From contig CM051455.1 of the NCBI GenBank assembly GCA_028274465.1, positions 46,455,129-46,519,128 on the forward strand: a DNA stretch of 64,000 nt, given 5' to 3'. The notes below the pieces were generated by a model. That model saw only the letters and a program-made list of their open reading frames with translations. It made no database searches and was not told the DNA's origin. The DNA is from Plantago ovata. Its lineage: Eukaryota; Streptophyta; Magnoliopsida; Lamiales; Plantaginaceae. A program made the translations under genes and the position numbers. Position 1 is the first letter of the stretch, and every line of letters begins with the position of its first letter. Positions 24,327-35,951 of this stretch are shown here, piece after piece.

Positions 24327-25060
24327 ACGTGTGATTAAATTTTAAAAAGTCGATAGGTTATAAATTGGTTCACATGAAATTTCCCCTGACGAGAACAAAT
24401 AAATTTCTATTTAATATTGAAATTTATTAACTTGTAGTATAATATTGAAATTTATTAACTTGTTTGTAATTTCTATTTTAGTGTATGTTGTTTTATAAGT
24501 AATTGTTATTCTTTATAATTTTCAATTAAATATTTAAATTAGAAAATAATTAAGTAGTAAGAAAAAATTACTTTTTGGGACTAATAACTACTTCTCAACA
24601 TTTACTTAGTATATAGTAGAGATGGAATGCGGACAGGGCGGAGATAAGGTGGGGACTCGTTGCTCAAGGTTTCACTCAAGTTCATGGGTTTGACTACACT
24701 CATACATTCAGTCCTGTGGTGAAAGCCTCTACAGTCCGCATTGTTACCTCTCTTGCGGTTATGCGGAATTGGCCGCTACATCAGTTGGATGTCAATAATG
24801 CATTTCTTAATGGCCGGTTGAAGGAAACCGTCTATATGGAACAGCCTCCTGGCTACACAGAACCTCGTTTTCCACACATGTTTAATTTGTCGCCTTAATA
24901 AAGCAATTTATGGTCTCAAATAGGCTCCTCGGACGTGGTTTCAACATTTTAGCGATTTTTTTTGTTTAGTTTGGGATTTCTATGTTGTAAGGCTGATACC
25001 TCCTTATTAGTTTACACTAGAGGTTCCTTACTATATCTCTTGGTTTATGTGGATGATATC

Positions 25061-26343
25061 TGTTAGTGCTATACACTCAGGAATTCTCACAATTACGTTG
25101 AGAATTATGTTAGGCCACTTTTAGCACAACATATGAATGTTGTGATAAAAGACGTGACAATATTTTCCACAATATAGGTAATGTTTTGTCTCTCTTCCCA
25201 AACATGACATCGTATCAATGTTGAGGAGTATGTTAGACATCATCTAACGGTTCATAGACACTTACTTTATCACTAAGTAAGTAGGACCAAGTCTTGCCAT
25301 ATGCTATAAATAGAAAGTTGTTCCTAAAAGCAAGCTTGGAAGGTGAAGTTTGTTACAACCCAATCAAGGAGTGTAACCTAGTCAAACCAGACTCTCCACA
25401 GTTGATGGGATGATCAGACGGTTATTGAACATGAAGAAGTTAATCTACGATTGAATCCGTTTGGACTGTTTTTACGGTTGTTGTCAGACGTCCTACTTTT
25501 ACTCCTCACCTAGTGTTTGTTGCTTGGTCCCCAAGACTCCAACCTATATATATAGGTGGACTGCATGATGAACTGAACTAACTTGTTTCAACCTTATCGA
25601 CAACTTCGTGAAGTGCATCTGTAGATTGTTCTGTCAAAGTCTTTGTTGCTCTCACACACTTGACAAAGAGAACAACACGATCACTTTAGTCTTGACTTAA
25701 ATAGTCAGGATGTAGAAACACTAGAACTCACACACCTGAGCACTGAGTTGAGTTTCCATCCCACACAAGTGTATGTTCACACTTGTGGTTGGTTGTTTAA
25801 GCGATAGATTCCACACTCATTACATCAACTCCCACTAAGTTTGTCGTTACGACGCAAGTCCTCTTTACGAGGTGGATTTCAATAGGTCAGAAAACCTATA
25901 CTATAGGCTTAGTTGAGTTTGTGCCATTGGCGCTGGTATTCACTAAGGTGTGTTTGGTGTTTACACTTTTGATATACTAGCAGTCAAAGCAGTCTTTTTG
26001 CCCTGAAGGCATTTTCAAGTATATTGATTATTTGGTTAATATACTTGAAGATTTGGAAACCAGGTGTGTCTAAGTCTTTTACTTTACTGTCTTTATTCTG
26101 CACTTTTCATATTTGTTATGAAGTTTGTTTACACAACATATTGTTCAACATACTAATCAACATCTGTAGTTTACTTTCAGTATTGTATTTGTTGTGTTTC
26201 TTTGTGACATTAGTATATGATGTTTAACATAAACAAATCAATACGCTTCCGCACCAAACCTCACATGGTTAAGTTAAGGTTTACTGTGCCACAGACAAAT
26301 GAAAGATGAAAGCAAAATGTGGTGCCCCCTCCGCCCTTAGAAT
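25061..26343. mobile_element. 1.28-kb insertion inside the Copia RT (class uncertain)
   Basis: The Copia frame reads ...YVDDI up to 25060 and resumes with ILTGSD at 26349. The intervening 1283 bp are flanked by ATATC (25056-25060) and ACATC (26344-26348), consistent with a 5-bp duplication with one mismatch. It begins TGTTAGTGC and has TATA-like motifs (TATAAATAG about 25306, TATATATAGG about 25546). This suits a solo LTR, but the right end is not a clear CA. No terminal inverted repeats or coding sequence. Confidence 0.55.
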
Positions 26344-26656
26344 ACATCATCCTTACCGGGAGTGATTATGCGCTTATCTCGAAATTTATCACTCGGTTAC
26401 ATCTTGAAATTTCTATTAAGGATCTTGGCCGTCTTAATTGTTTTCTTGGCCTTGAAGTTTCATATACTTTTGGTGGGTTGTTCTTAAGTCAATCCAAGTA
26501 TGCTCGTGACATATCCTCATCTGTGCAGGTTTCTTAGAGTCTAAGCCTATTGCTACTCCTCTCGCCCCTGGCGAGAGTTGATTATGTCGTCAACACAGTT
26601 AGTCAATATCAGAAAGCCCACACCGTTATGGTCTTACTTTCACTAAAGGACAACTT

Positions 26657-26740
26657 GCTGTTTTGAGATACTTTGATGCGGATTGGGCTCGGTGTTTTGC
26701 TGTTTTGAGATACTTTGATGCGGATTGGGCTCGGTGTTTG
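26657..26740 (+). repeat. 42-bp in-frame tandem duplication in the Copia RNase H
   Basis: GCTGTTTTGAGATACTTTGA...CTCGGTGTTTT occurs twice with a 42-bp period, so residues of the YFDADWARC motif are doubled. It is a secondary change after the element died. Confidence 0.9.
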
Positions 26741-27199
26741 GACAATCGACGTTCTACCTATGGTTTCTCTATATTTTTGGGCCCCAACCTTGTGTCGTGG
26801 AGCGCTAAGAAACAACCCGCTGTAGCTAGGTCGAGTTGTGAGTCAGAATAATGTGCTTTGGCTAATACTACTGCAGAGGTTATCTGGGTCACTTATCTCC
26901 TTCAAGAACTTTGTGTTCTTCCCATTACAACTCCTACTCTACTTTGTGACAATAAGAGTGCTTTGTTCCTGAGTCAAAATCCCATCGCTCATAAGCGTGC
27001 CAAGCACATTGATATTGACTACCACTTTGTCCGAGAGCTTGTTTCTGGTGGTAGGTTTCTACACAATTTGTTCCTTCTCATTTCCAGTTGGCGGATATTT
27101 TCACAAAAAGTCTTCCTCGTACTTATTTGTGTTTTTTCGTGCCAAGTTTCGCGTTGCTCCTCACCAGCTTCGCTTGAGGAAGGGTGATAAGATAGAATC

Positions 27200-29720
27200 T
27201 TTAGATAAAACTTAGATGATTTGTAAATATATTGTTACTATACTTATGTTGTAATTGTATCTAGCTAATTAATTAATTGTAGCTAATACAACAATAAACC
27301 TCAATCGATGTAATTCACCACATTAACAAGCCGGTCCAATCTTGTCGTGACAAGTGTAAACTCCAGAGTGTGCCATGTAGCCCTAGTAGATCCAATGTCG
27401 ACACTAATAGGCTTGGCCCAAGTTCAACTAGGTGTATCTTCATGTATGTTCCAGAAGTTGACATGTACCATCTTTAGTGGTCAAGATCCATACCTCAACA
27501 TGTACCTTCACCCGGACCTAAATTTGTCCAAGGGAGGTGGTTTTGGGCCACTTTATTTTCTGGGGTTCCTATGTGTGAAGATCCGAACCTTTAGGTTCTG
27601 AGGTAGGATATGGGTATATGACTTATAGTGTCTATCTTCCATGGTTAGTTTCATTGGCAAGGTGTGACCTACGAGCCTTACCTTGTAGTTGATTGCCTTC
27701 CCTGGTGTTATACTTTAGTGTCATTATGCCGAAGTATTTCTTGACCAATTCGAGGTACTAAAGTTGGTACAAGAAGATGTAACAACATAGATTGAGATCT
27801 CTTAGGTCCATACGAACTAAGGATAGTCCATATTAGTTCGTGTTAGGACGTAAAACTACGGATTAGACATAAATCTCGGCGTCAGTTCTTCGCAAGGCAG
27901 ACGAATCGACTCAAGGATATTGTGGCTATGTATTAGAGATCACTGTAAAATAGTCATTTATCAAACTTGTAGATATCTTAACACCGTATAGACACTCGAG
28001 TACAATGATCAGTAAAATAATTTCTACCAACTTTTAAGCCTTATGTTTCTATAATATTAGAGATCATTATAATTCTTCACCTAATTATTATGATTCCTAT
28101 AAATTAGTCATTACCCAACTTGTAAAAATCTCACACCCTATATATACACTTGACTAAGACGATATCATTCACCAATGAAGATTTTTGTTCTCTACATATA
28201 ACCAAAAGGAAAAATGTTTTATGTACTCTCTCAGTTTTCTTTTAGATTATTTATGTTTGAACCTGTGAACAATTTTTTTTAGAGGGTTTGAATATGTGTG
28301 TGGTATTTGTTTTAGTGATACAATCACAATAAAGATATGAAATGAAAGTTTGCTAGAATTGTTAGAATCGAGAGTTTGTCCTACATTGTTATACTTGGAA
28401 TGAAATTCCTAAAGTTTGTTAAAAAAACTTTCTGTCAAAAAATAAAACATAAATAATCTCTTGAAACATGCCAAAAAAGAATCCATAAAACAAATGAGTA
28501 AACATAAATAATCTCTTGAAACAGGCAAAAAAGAATTTGTAAAAAACAAAGGAGTACTAAAAAATAACTTCCACGTACAATACTGAGATCATATTCCGAA
28601 GAAAGTATTATATATTAAAAAAACATTCTTGAAAATTCAAATATCCTGGCAGTTTTTAAGAATATAATATGTATACTAAATCAATTAGAAGTATCTAACT
28701 TGTGAATATATAACTTGAGCGTTATTTTTTCGATTATACCCTATATGGTTATGGAATTGGGGCCAAATAAACTGGCCATGTACTTCTTGCAATGGTTCAT
28801 ATCCAAACTACTCCCGACCCAATGTCAACTGCCGGCACAAATGCATGTGCTATCAAGTATGTAGACATTAACCTGCCGTTAAGTAGTAGTGATATTAGAC
28901 AAGATAAACAACCCACCCTTAGGGTGAGTAAACTTAGAACGTCCTTTCTCAAACTTGAAGACTTGGTTAGATGGCAGGGGAATATGCAAGTATTCTCAAA
29001 CTTGAATACTTGGTTAGATGGTATGGGAATATGCAATTAGGTGCTTGTCTAATTAGCAAACATGTGAGATTGTACCTTGTTTTGTTTCCTATACAACATA
29101 TGAGATACTCTATTAATTGTCTCCTCTACAGCTACCCAAAATTGATTGATCAGTATAGTTCAAGAGTTTATTTTGTAGTAGTCAGGATTAAAATATCGTG
29201 CGAAATGACACGAGACTATCGATATTTTTCGGTTTTCATATCAATCGCACGGAATATAATGGTATTTCATATATTCCTCTATTTCACCTAGTTTTCGGCC
29301 GTTTCGGATCTTTTCGTCCGGAACACACGAAACATTAGCATGTCTCGGATTTGATTTCGTTTCTAATCTCCCGAACAAAACTAGGGATTTTTCATTTCTT
29401 TGTACTTTAAATAATCTGATGGATTTAAAATTAGGGATTTCTCATTTCTTTGTACTTTAAATAATTTGATGGATTTTCTGGTCTGGCTCCACCCTTCAAT
29501 GCGAATGTATGAATATATAAAGTCACAGGCGCAGCAGAAGCTACAATCTAAAACTTATCTTCAGTACAATGAAATTTATTTCTGAGGCAGAAAACTCCAG
29601 TGGCACTGTGGCAGTAGTAGACTAGTAGTAGTAAGTAGAAGAAATTTGCAATTTACTTTCCATACATCAAAACTGCAGTTAATTTACAATAGAATAGACT
29701 CAATTGGATAGCATAACTAC
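27200..29720. other. Intergenic with small tandem duplications, no gene
   Basis: No recognisable gene. Local duplications: 28447-28555 (AACATAAATAATCTCTTGAA twice), 28945-29037 (about 47 bp around CTTGGTTAGATGG, twice) and 29382-29476 (AATTAGGGATTT.TCATTTCT, about 48 bp, twice). The 3' UTR of the phosphoglycerate dehydrogenase gene probably occupies part of 29560-29723. Confidence 0.5.
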
Positions 29721-29723
29721 AGC

Positions 29724-32700
29724 CTACAGCTTAAGATACACAAAATCCTCAATAGCAGGAATATCACCAATCTTCTTCAAACACTGATTGCTTGGTTCCT
29801 CATCTACTCCGATCGTCATCACAGCTTGATTCCTCGGTGCTATCCTCCCAACGCTCATGAAACTCACGTTCACGTTCTCATCGCCCAAAATACTCCCGAC
29901 TTTTCCAATCATCCCCGGCTGATCAACCTGCCGGCATAGTATAAGACTGCCTTCCAAACTCACATCTACTTCAAAAGACCCCAACTTTGTCAAATGTGGA
30001 ATTCCATCTTTAACCCTGCCTTCTACTGTGATCTCACCAAGATCGGAAATGGCACTGGCAAATTTGGACTCTACATCAGCTATGTGTACTTGGATTAACT
30101 CGAGTGGACTCTCAGGTGATCCGTCTAGGATGATGCGTTCTTCACTTATGCGGATGCCTCTTTGTTTGGCAGTGAAATCGGCATTCACTAAGTTTACAAA
30201 GACACTTGAGATTGGCTCGATTAGGCCTTTGGTAACCATGGCACGGAGCAACCTAGTGTCGAGATCGTCTGGGGCTCTGGCAGAGGCGTAGGTAATTCTT
30301 ACGTTTTTTATGCCGTCACCGCCAGCTACTAGCTGCACAGCAAGTCTACCGAGTTTCTCGGAAAGAGTTACAAATGGTTTGAGCTCAGCAAGGACCTGCA
30401 ATCAAGAGTTTTACCATTTAATACTAGCAAACCAGCAAGGTGAAAAAGAAGGAACCAGATTAGTTGTAAAATGACTAGAATATATCCAAAGGACTTCCCA
30501 AGCAAGCACATAGAGAATCCAGATACACCAATACAAGAACTTCATGAAAAGACCACCCCCCCACACACACCACCACCACCACCAAAAAAAAAAAAAGAAA
30601 ACTAAATAAATCAGTCCTCAGAAACTCCAGAGATGTTAACGGAAATATTGAAATACAATATTGAGTAGGAAAACCTTAAAGCACAAGGAATACAGTAATC
30701 ACATGCACTTGTAATGTACTATTAGCTACCAATCTATGGATTTTATGGTCGGGGTTAGCTTTGAATTGGTGCTAGGATTTAGTTGTCTTGTTCCAAGTTC
30801 AGACCATCACATCTAATGCATTAGTACTAAAACTCTCTTGAATGAATTTGAATAAGTAATAGAAGGCAAAATATTTTACATGAATAAAAGTTGGACTGAG
30901 TTTTCATACTCTTGCTCACCAAGTAGCCAGCTAATAGCATCAAAATTAATGTTCTAATGAAACATTCAGCCGGTCAAATTTATAACCATATAACATGACA
31001 CAAACAGATACATGCAATTGAAAGCTTGTAGAATGCTACGTTTAAGGTGTTTCCTCTTCAATATTTAAAGCACAAGCAATGTACAGCAGATAAAATAAGA
31101 CAAGACACATATTTTAGTACCTCCGCAGGAACCATTGGTGCATTCACAGCAGTGGCAGCAAGCTCTCCTCTCAATGCCCCAACAACAGCTTCAGCTATTT
31201 CAATGGCCACCCCTTCCTGATTATCCAATTAAATGGAATCGTGCAAGAGTTAGTACGAAGTGTGGAACAGCGAGGTACTGGCAGAGAGAGAGAGAGAGAG
31301 AAGGAGATAGCAGCAGCAGCAGCAGCAGAATTACCTGAGCTTCCATTGTACTGGCACCAAGATGTGGCGTTGCTGTTACATTCTCATGTAATACCAACTT
31401 GCTTTCCTTCGATGGTGGCTCTTCTGTGAAAACATCAAGTGCTGCCTGCCAGGATACTTTACCGAATCAATCAATAGTAACACGGCAACTTTTTGTTTCA
31501 CTTAAATCCAGATTAAGCATACAAATTGGGATGTGCAAAAACCTGAGCAACAATTCCAGCATCGAGGGCCTTCACCAATGCATCTTCGTCAATCACTCCA
31601 CCACGTGCAACATTAACGATCCTGACGCCTCTTTTCATTTTTCCAAAAGTTTCATCATTAAGAATTTTTGATGTAGAAGCAGTGAGTGGCATGTGAAGGG
31701 TGATGAAATCAGCTGTTGCTATAGCTTCATCGAAACTCACAAGTTCCACACCAATTGCACGAGCACGGTCAGCAGGGGCATAAGGATCGTGTGAAATGAC
31801 ATGCATACCAAGCCCCTTGGCACGTCTAGCAACTTCAGATCCAACCTTACCAAATCCCATCACCGCAAGTGTCTTGCCCACTAGAGACACACCAACGTAT
31901 TTGCTCCTCTCCCATTTACCTGAGTTTATTTTAGTTACTAGTTAAAATTTTCCAATACATATAAGCTATTAAGATGTAGCTAAAAATAACAGAAAACAAA
32001 GTCATCTGTCCTGACACATACATTGTCAAATAATTATAACTGCTTGTGTTTTCTAAATGGAATATAGGCTTCTCATAACATGCCATCGCAGTATAATGTA
32101 CATTCTTTCCATCTTTCTTTTCCTTTATTTTTATTTTCCTTTTGTTTCTTTTCTTTTTTCTTTTATTTTTTATTTATTGTTTGCAGTTACATTGAACAAA
32201 GGTAGTGTTTCTTCTTTACACTGGGCGAGAAGAGTGTCTTTTGGTGTAATGTTGATGCCAAGAACTAAAGAGAATTTACTAAAAAGATTCTAGTCTCTTC
32301 TTTGTTTTAATACCCAAGCCAAAATCAGATAGCTTTTCAAAAAGATTAACTTTGTGAATCTTTTAATCATAATTCAAAATCAGATTGCTTTTCCAAAAGC
32401 TTAACTTAGTGAATCTCTTTAATCATAGTAATTTAAAACCAATTATCTCTGTGAAAATCTTAACTTTGTAAAAGTCCCGACTTTCAATCACGATACCTTC
32501 TTGACCAGTGCCCAAATTTCACTAAATTACATTTCATCACCCGAAATAATGTCCACAACGCCTAAAGCACAATATTTGAAATGCTAGTCAATCATCCTAA
32601 AAAGAAACAAAAAGGCAGATCAACTGTTCCATTCAAAAGCATGGTTTTCAAACACAAAATCATCAGTTTTACCTATAACCGTTCATTAATAAAACATTGA

Positions 32701-34107
32701 AAGTTAACAAGCATGTAGTTTTTTTTCTTCTCAACTAATACATCAAACATGCAGTTAGGTGTGATGTTCTAAATGCCGTTCAGTCATCCAAAAGAATAAG
32801 AAGAAACCAACCAACAAAAAATCATCAGTTTTACTCTAAAACTGTCCATCAGATTAACATCGATTGCTAACGAGTGTATAAAACAATTTCATCTTCACTA
32901 ATACATCCAACATGTAATAAGATGTAATGTTATAAAGCCATGTTCCATTGCCTTGTCACCAACTCAGCTACTAGCTTATAAGTTGAACCATCTTGTTTGA
33001 CCAAAATAAATACGTTACACGAATGCCTAGATCGTACATGTAAGATGATAAGCAGGCTGATCTGAAAAGCTGGTCCAATTAATGTAAAGCTAACTCTTCC
33101 ATTTCCACATTTCATTTCTAGCAAACCAACTAAATGCTACTCAGAATATGAAGCCAACCAGCAGAACATCATCAATTTTACTTTGAAACTGTTTAGCAAA
33201 TAAACACGGAGGGATAACAAGTGTATAAAACAATTTCATCTCCACTTATACATTCAATAATGTAATAAGATGTAACATTATAAAGCTACTATCATCACCG
33301 TCACCAAGTCAGCTTAGCTTATAAGTTGAATCATCTTAATTTTGACAAAATAATTAGTATGTTACACGAATGCCTAACTCGTAGACGATAAGCAGGCTGA
33401 TCCGTAAAACCGATCCAATTAACTTAAAGCTAACTCATGGTTTCCACATTTCATTTCTAGCAAATCAACTAACTTATCACCTACAATTTGCTAAATAAAA
33501 CAGCCTAAAGCACATGATTCTAATAGAACAAAGAAACTAAAACAGCATACCAACTGTTCGACGAAATGTGTCAATGATAATTACCAGCCTTAACAGAAGC
33601 ATCAGCCTGGGCAACATTCCTCGCCATAGCCGTAAGCAACGCAATCCCATGCTCCGCGGCCGCAATTGTATTCGCCGTGGGCGCATTGACAACCAAACAC
33701 CCATGCTCCGTCGCGGCCGCCAGATCCACGTTATCAATTCCCACTCCCGCTCTTCCCACGACCTTCAACCTCCCTGCGGAAGACTCAAACACCTCTCGAC
33801 TGACCTTCGTCCCGCTCCTCACAATCAGCGCGTCGCAGAGGGAGATCTTCGTGCAAAGCTCCTCCTGGCTGAGATTATACGAGCAGTCCACGTTCGCGAA
33901 CTCTTTGAGTAAGTTCACGCCTGCTTCGCCGAGTTTTTCGGAGACTAGGATGGTTGGTTTTGCGTCCAGGGATAGGATAACGAACCGGTTGTTGCGGCGG
34001 CGGCGGCGGAAGGAGAGGGTGGTGAGATTGGAGATGTGGTGGCGGAGCCATGTAGAGGAGTTGGGCGGTTTCAGGGTTGTCAGTGATATTGAAGCTGAAG
34101 CCGCCAT
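29724..34107 (-). CDS. PGDH: D-3-phosphoglycerate dehydrogenase, plastid
   Basis: Five exons: 34107-33585, 31919-31543, 31445-31335, 31216-31121 and 30395-29724 (592 residues). It oxidises 3-phosphoglycerate to 3-phosphohydroxypyruvate with NAD, the first step of the phosphorylated serine pathway. Residues 1-45 are Ser/Thr/Arg-rich, a plastid transit peptide. Then come the substrate-domain start ([20 protein letters not shown]), [20 protein letters not shown], the Rossmann NAD loop [31 protein letters not shown] with its Arg, and [11 protein letters not shown] and [12 protein letters not shown] carrying the catalytic Glu/His. An intervening allosteric-substrate-binding-type domain and a C-terminal ACT domain ([19 protein letters not shown]) follow. 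It resembles Arabidopsis PGDH1/EDA9 (At4g34200). The 1.66-kb intron 1 has grown by internal duplication. A CTG run lies just inside intron 3. Confidence 0.95.
31279..31329. repeat. (AG)n and (CAG)n microsatellites in a PGDH intron
   Basis: AGAGAGAGAG... then GCAGCAGCAGCAGCAGCAG, ending only a few bases from the intron 3 donor (minus-strand GT at 31334-31333). It lies in the intron, not in coding sequence. Confidence 0.9.
32322..33480 (-). repeat. Tandem duplications filling PGDH intron 1
   Basis: Two sets. A ~65-bp unit (CAAAATCAGAT(A/T)GCTTTTC..., 32322-32480) occurs about three times. A ~330-bp unit (near 32810-33140) recurs at 33150-33480: both copies contain ACAAGTGTATAAAACAATTT/AACGAGTGTATAAAACAATT, then GTTACACGAATGCCTA, AAGCAGGCTGATC and TTCCACATTTCATTTCTAGC. 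An earlier weaker copy starts near 32640. Confidence 0.8.
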
Positions 34108-34721
34108 TTTGGTTTTGTAGTAGACAGTTGGAAAATGGTTGTTACTGGGTTTTTATAGTTTGGTAAATGGGGTTTTAGGTGAATCGATTCAACGATAAAC
34201 TTCATTGTTTTAGCAGTGATGTGTGATTGATTGATGATGAAGGTTGGCTAATTGTTGACTTTCTTGATAAAAATCTTGTTAATTCATCGACTAATCAAAG
34301 GACACAGATTCTCTAATCTAATCAATACTCATCTTGTTAAATATTGGGGAAATTACACATATAGTGCTTCAGTTATCCAAATGTTTACATTGAACATAGT
34401 CAACTTATTGTTCGCCATGAAGATTGATGTACATCAACTTGTTGTTCGCCATGAAGATTGATGAAATGAACCTGTTCATTTTCTTTGGCTGTTTGGCATA
34501 ATGGGGGATTCTCGGGTATAGGAGTTGGCATAATCTGTACTTTTGTAGTTACTCTATCTATCCTGTGTCACGTAGCCAATTCACGGAATACGTTAGCTAT
34601 CTTGGTGAAAATCTTTAGTCATTTGTCAATTTGTCAAGTTCGTCTTGCATGGCAAATCTCTAAATAGGTTCAAATCGATATTGATCTCATAATCTATTTT
34701 ATCTACGTACAGAATGCACTC
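34108..34721. other. PGDH upstream region
   Basis: Presumed promoter and 5' UTR of PGDH. A 32-bp tandem pair (TTGTTCGCCATGAAGATTGA twice) lies at about 34405-34462. No gene seen. Confidence 0.5.
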
Positions 34722-34729
34722 GCCGTGAT

Positions 34730-35020
34730 CAGGGGCGGAGGCATCAAGGCAGGGTAGTGCTGCTGCCGCACTACCCAAAAAAAAATAGTATTAATTTTTA
34801 CTACTTTTTCAATGTTTTTTTATCTATTTTTAATGCTAGTTTTGATATTGCACTACCTTATATTTCAAAATTTCAATTCAATAAAGTCTTTTTGTATCAT
34901 TAAAGTAGTCATTTTTCTCTAATTTTTACCTTAAAACCAATAAAAATGTTATTAATATAAATATTTTATATCTTTCGATCTTACCGCACTACGTAACTTA
35001 CGATCTTGACTCCGTCACTG
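34730..35020. mobile_element. hAT-type MITE
   Basis: A 291-bp element between perfect 8-bp duplications GCCGTGAT (34722-34729 and 35021-35028). Left end CAGGGGCGGAGGCATCAAGG, right end (reverse complement) CAGTGACGGAGTCAAGATCG. The 8-bp target and CAG(G/T)G.CGGAG terminus fit the hAT superfamily. Non-coding. Confidence 0.9.
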
Positions 35021-35028
35021 GCCGTGAT

Positions 35029-35951
35029 TTGCACATGAAAACTTACATGGAACCATTTAAATTATATTGTACTATCTCGTAGTAATTTGATAGTACGGAA
35101 TTTCGACCCTAAACTCACTCCCTCCTTAACTTTCAAAATAATTCTGTATATGCAAATTTAGTCCCTCAAACTTCAATTGCTGGACGATCAACCGTCAGCT
35201 TCACATACATACCCCTAATATGGTGGCTTCTACCTAAGTTGCACCCTGTCGGCGAAAAACATGCGATTTTGATAAAATGATTTCAAAATTTACCAAAGTT
35301 TTTGGGTCCGCACATTTACTTTAAGATGGATGACAACGCTAAGCATCACGGGATATCCACAATATGTTGGAACTTTATTCTACCAACACATAATTCCAAT
35401 ATCTTTTCTAAAAAGGTAAGCTCTTCTGTCCCAGCGCATATCCACCAGTTAATATTGCAGATTATCACAAGCTAGTAGTAAAAGCTAATCATTCAAAAAG
35501 TATATAGTGTGAATTTTAAGTTTCATCCCAGTAATCACATTTAAACTGAACTCCAATATCTATATACACAGGGACAAGAAGACATACTTACATTTAAAAA
35601 TAATTTAAACTTTCAACTGCTCCATTTCACATCAACTAATCAATTAATCAGAGTATAAATTATAGTAGAACATGCAATAATTCCACTAATAGTAGTGTTT
35701 ACTTGCTTAATGACAAAGCACAACACCATGAGAACCACTCCATGATTGCAGTCTTTATCCTAAATACCAATAATTTAATTGATTAAACTAGTCAATCTTA
35801 CAACAGTTCATAGTCATCAGCTTATAAACAACATTCGATTCACTTCACTCGATCCTCATGCAAACTCAAAACATACACTCTAAGTCAAAAAGGACCAAAG
35901 GGAGATATGGAACCTTTAAGCTTTTACTAACTTTACCCCAAAGAGACATCA
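35029..35951. other. Spacer downstream of the LRR kinase
   Basis: AT-rich and without recognisable coding sequence. The part next to 35952 is presumably the receptor kinase 3' UTR. Confidence 0.4.

Larger units (their letters stand above)
24630..27195 (+). mobile_element. Copia retrotransposon remnant (RT and RNase H), split
   Basis: Left part 24641-25060: diverged RLVAQGFTQ..., [52 protein letters not shown], then NKAIYGLK and YLLVYVDDI, which are Copia (RVT_2) motifs. Right part 26349-27190: ILTGSDYALI, SIKDLGRLNCFLGLEVSY, then the RNase H part ([58 protein letters not shown]) and a LADIFTKSLP-like end. Several stops and frameshifts occur. No gag, integrase or LTRs were found, so it is a decayed 5'-missing copy. 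Confidence 0.85.
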
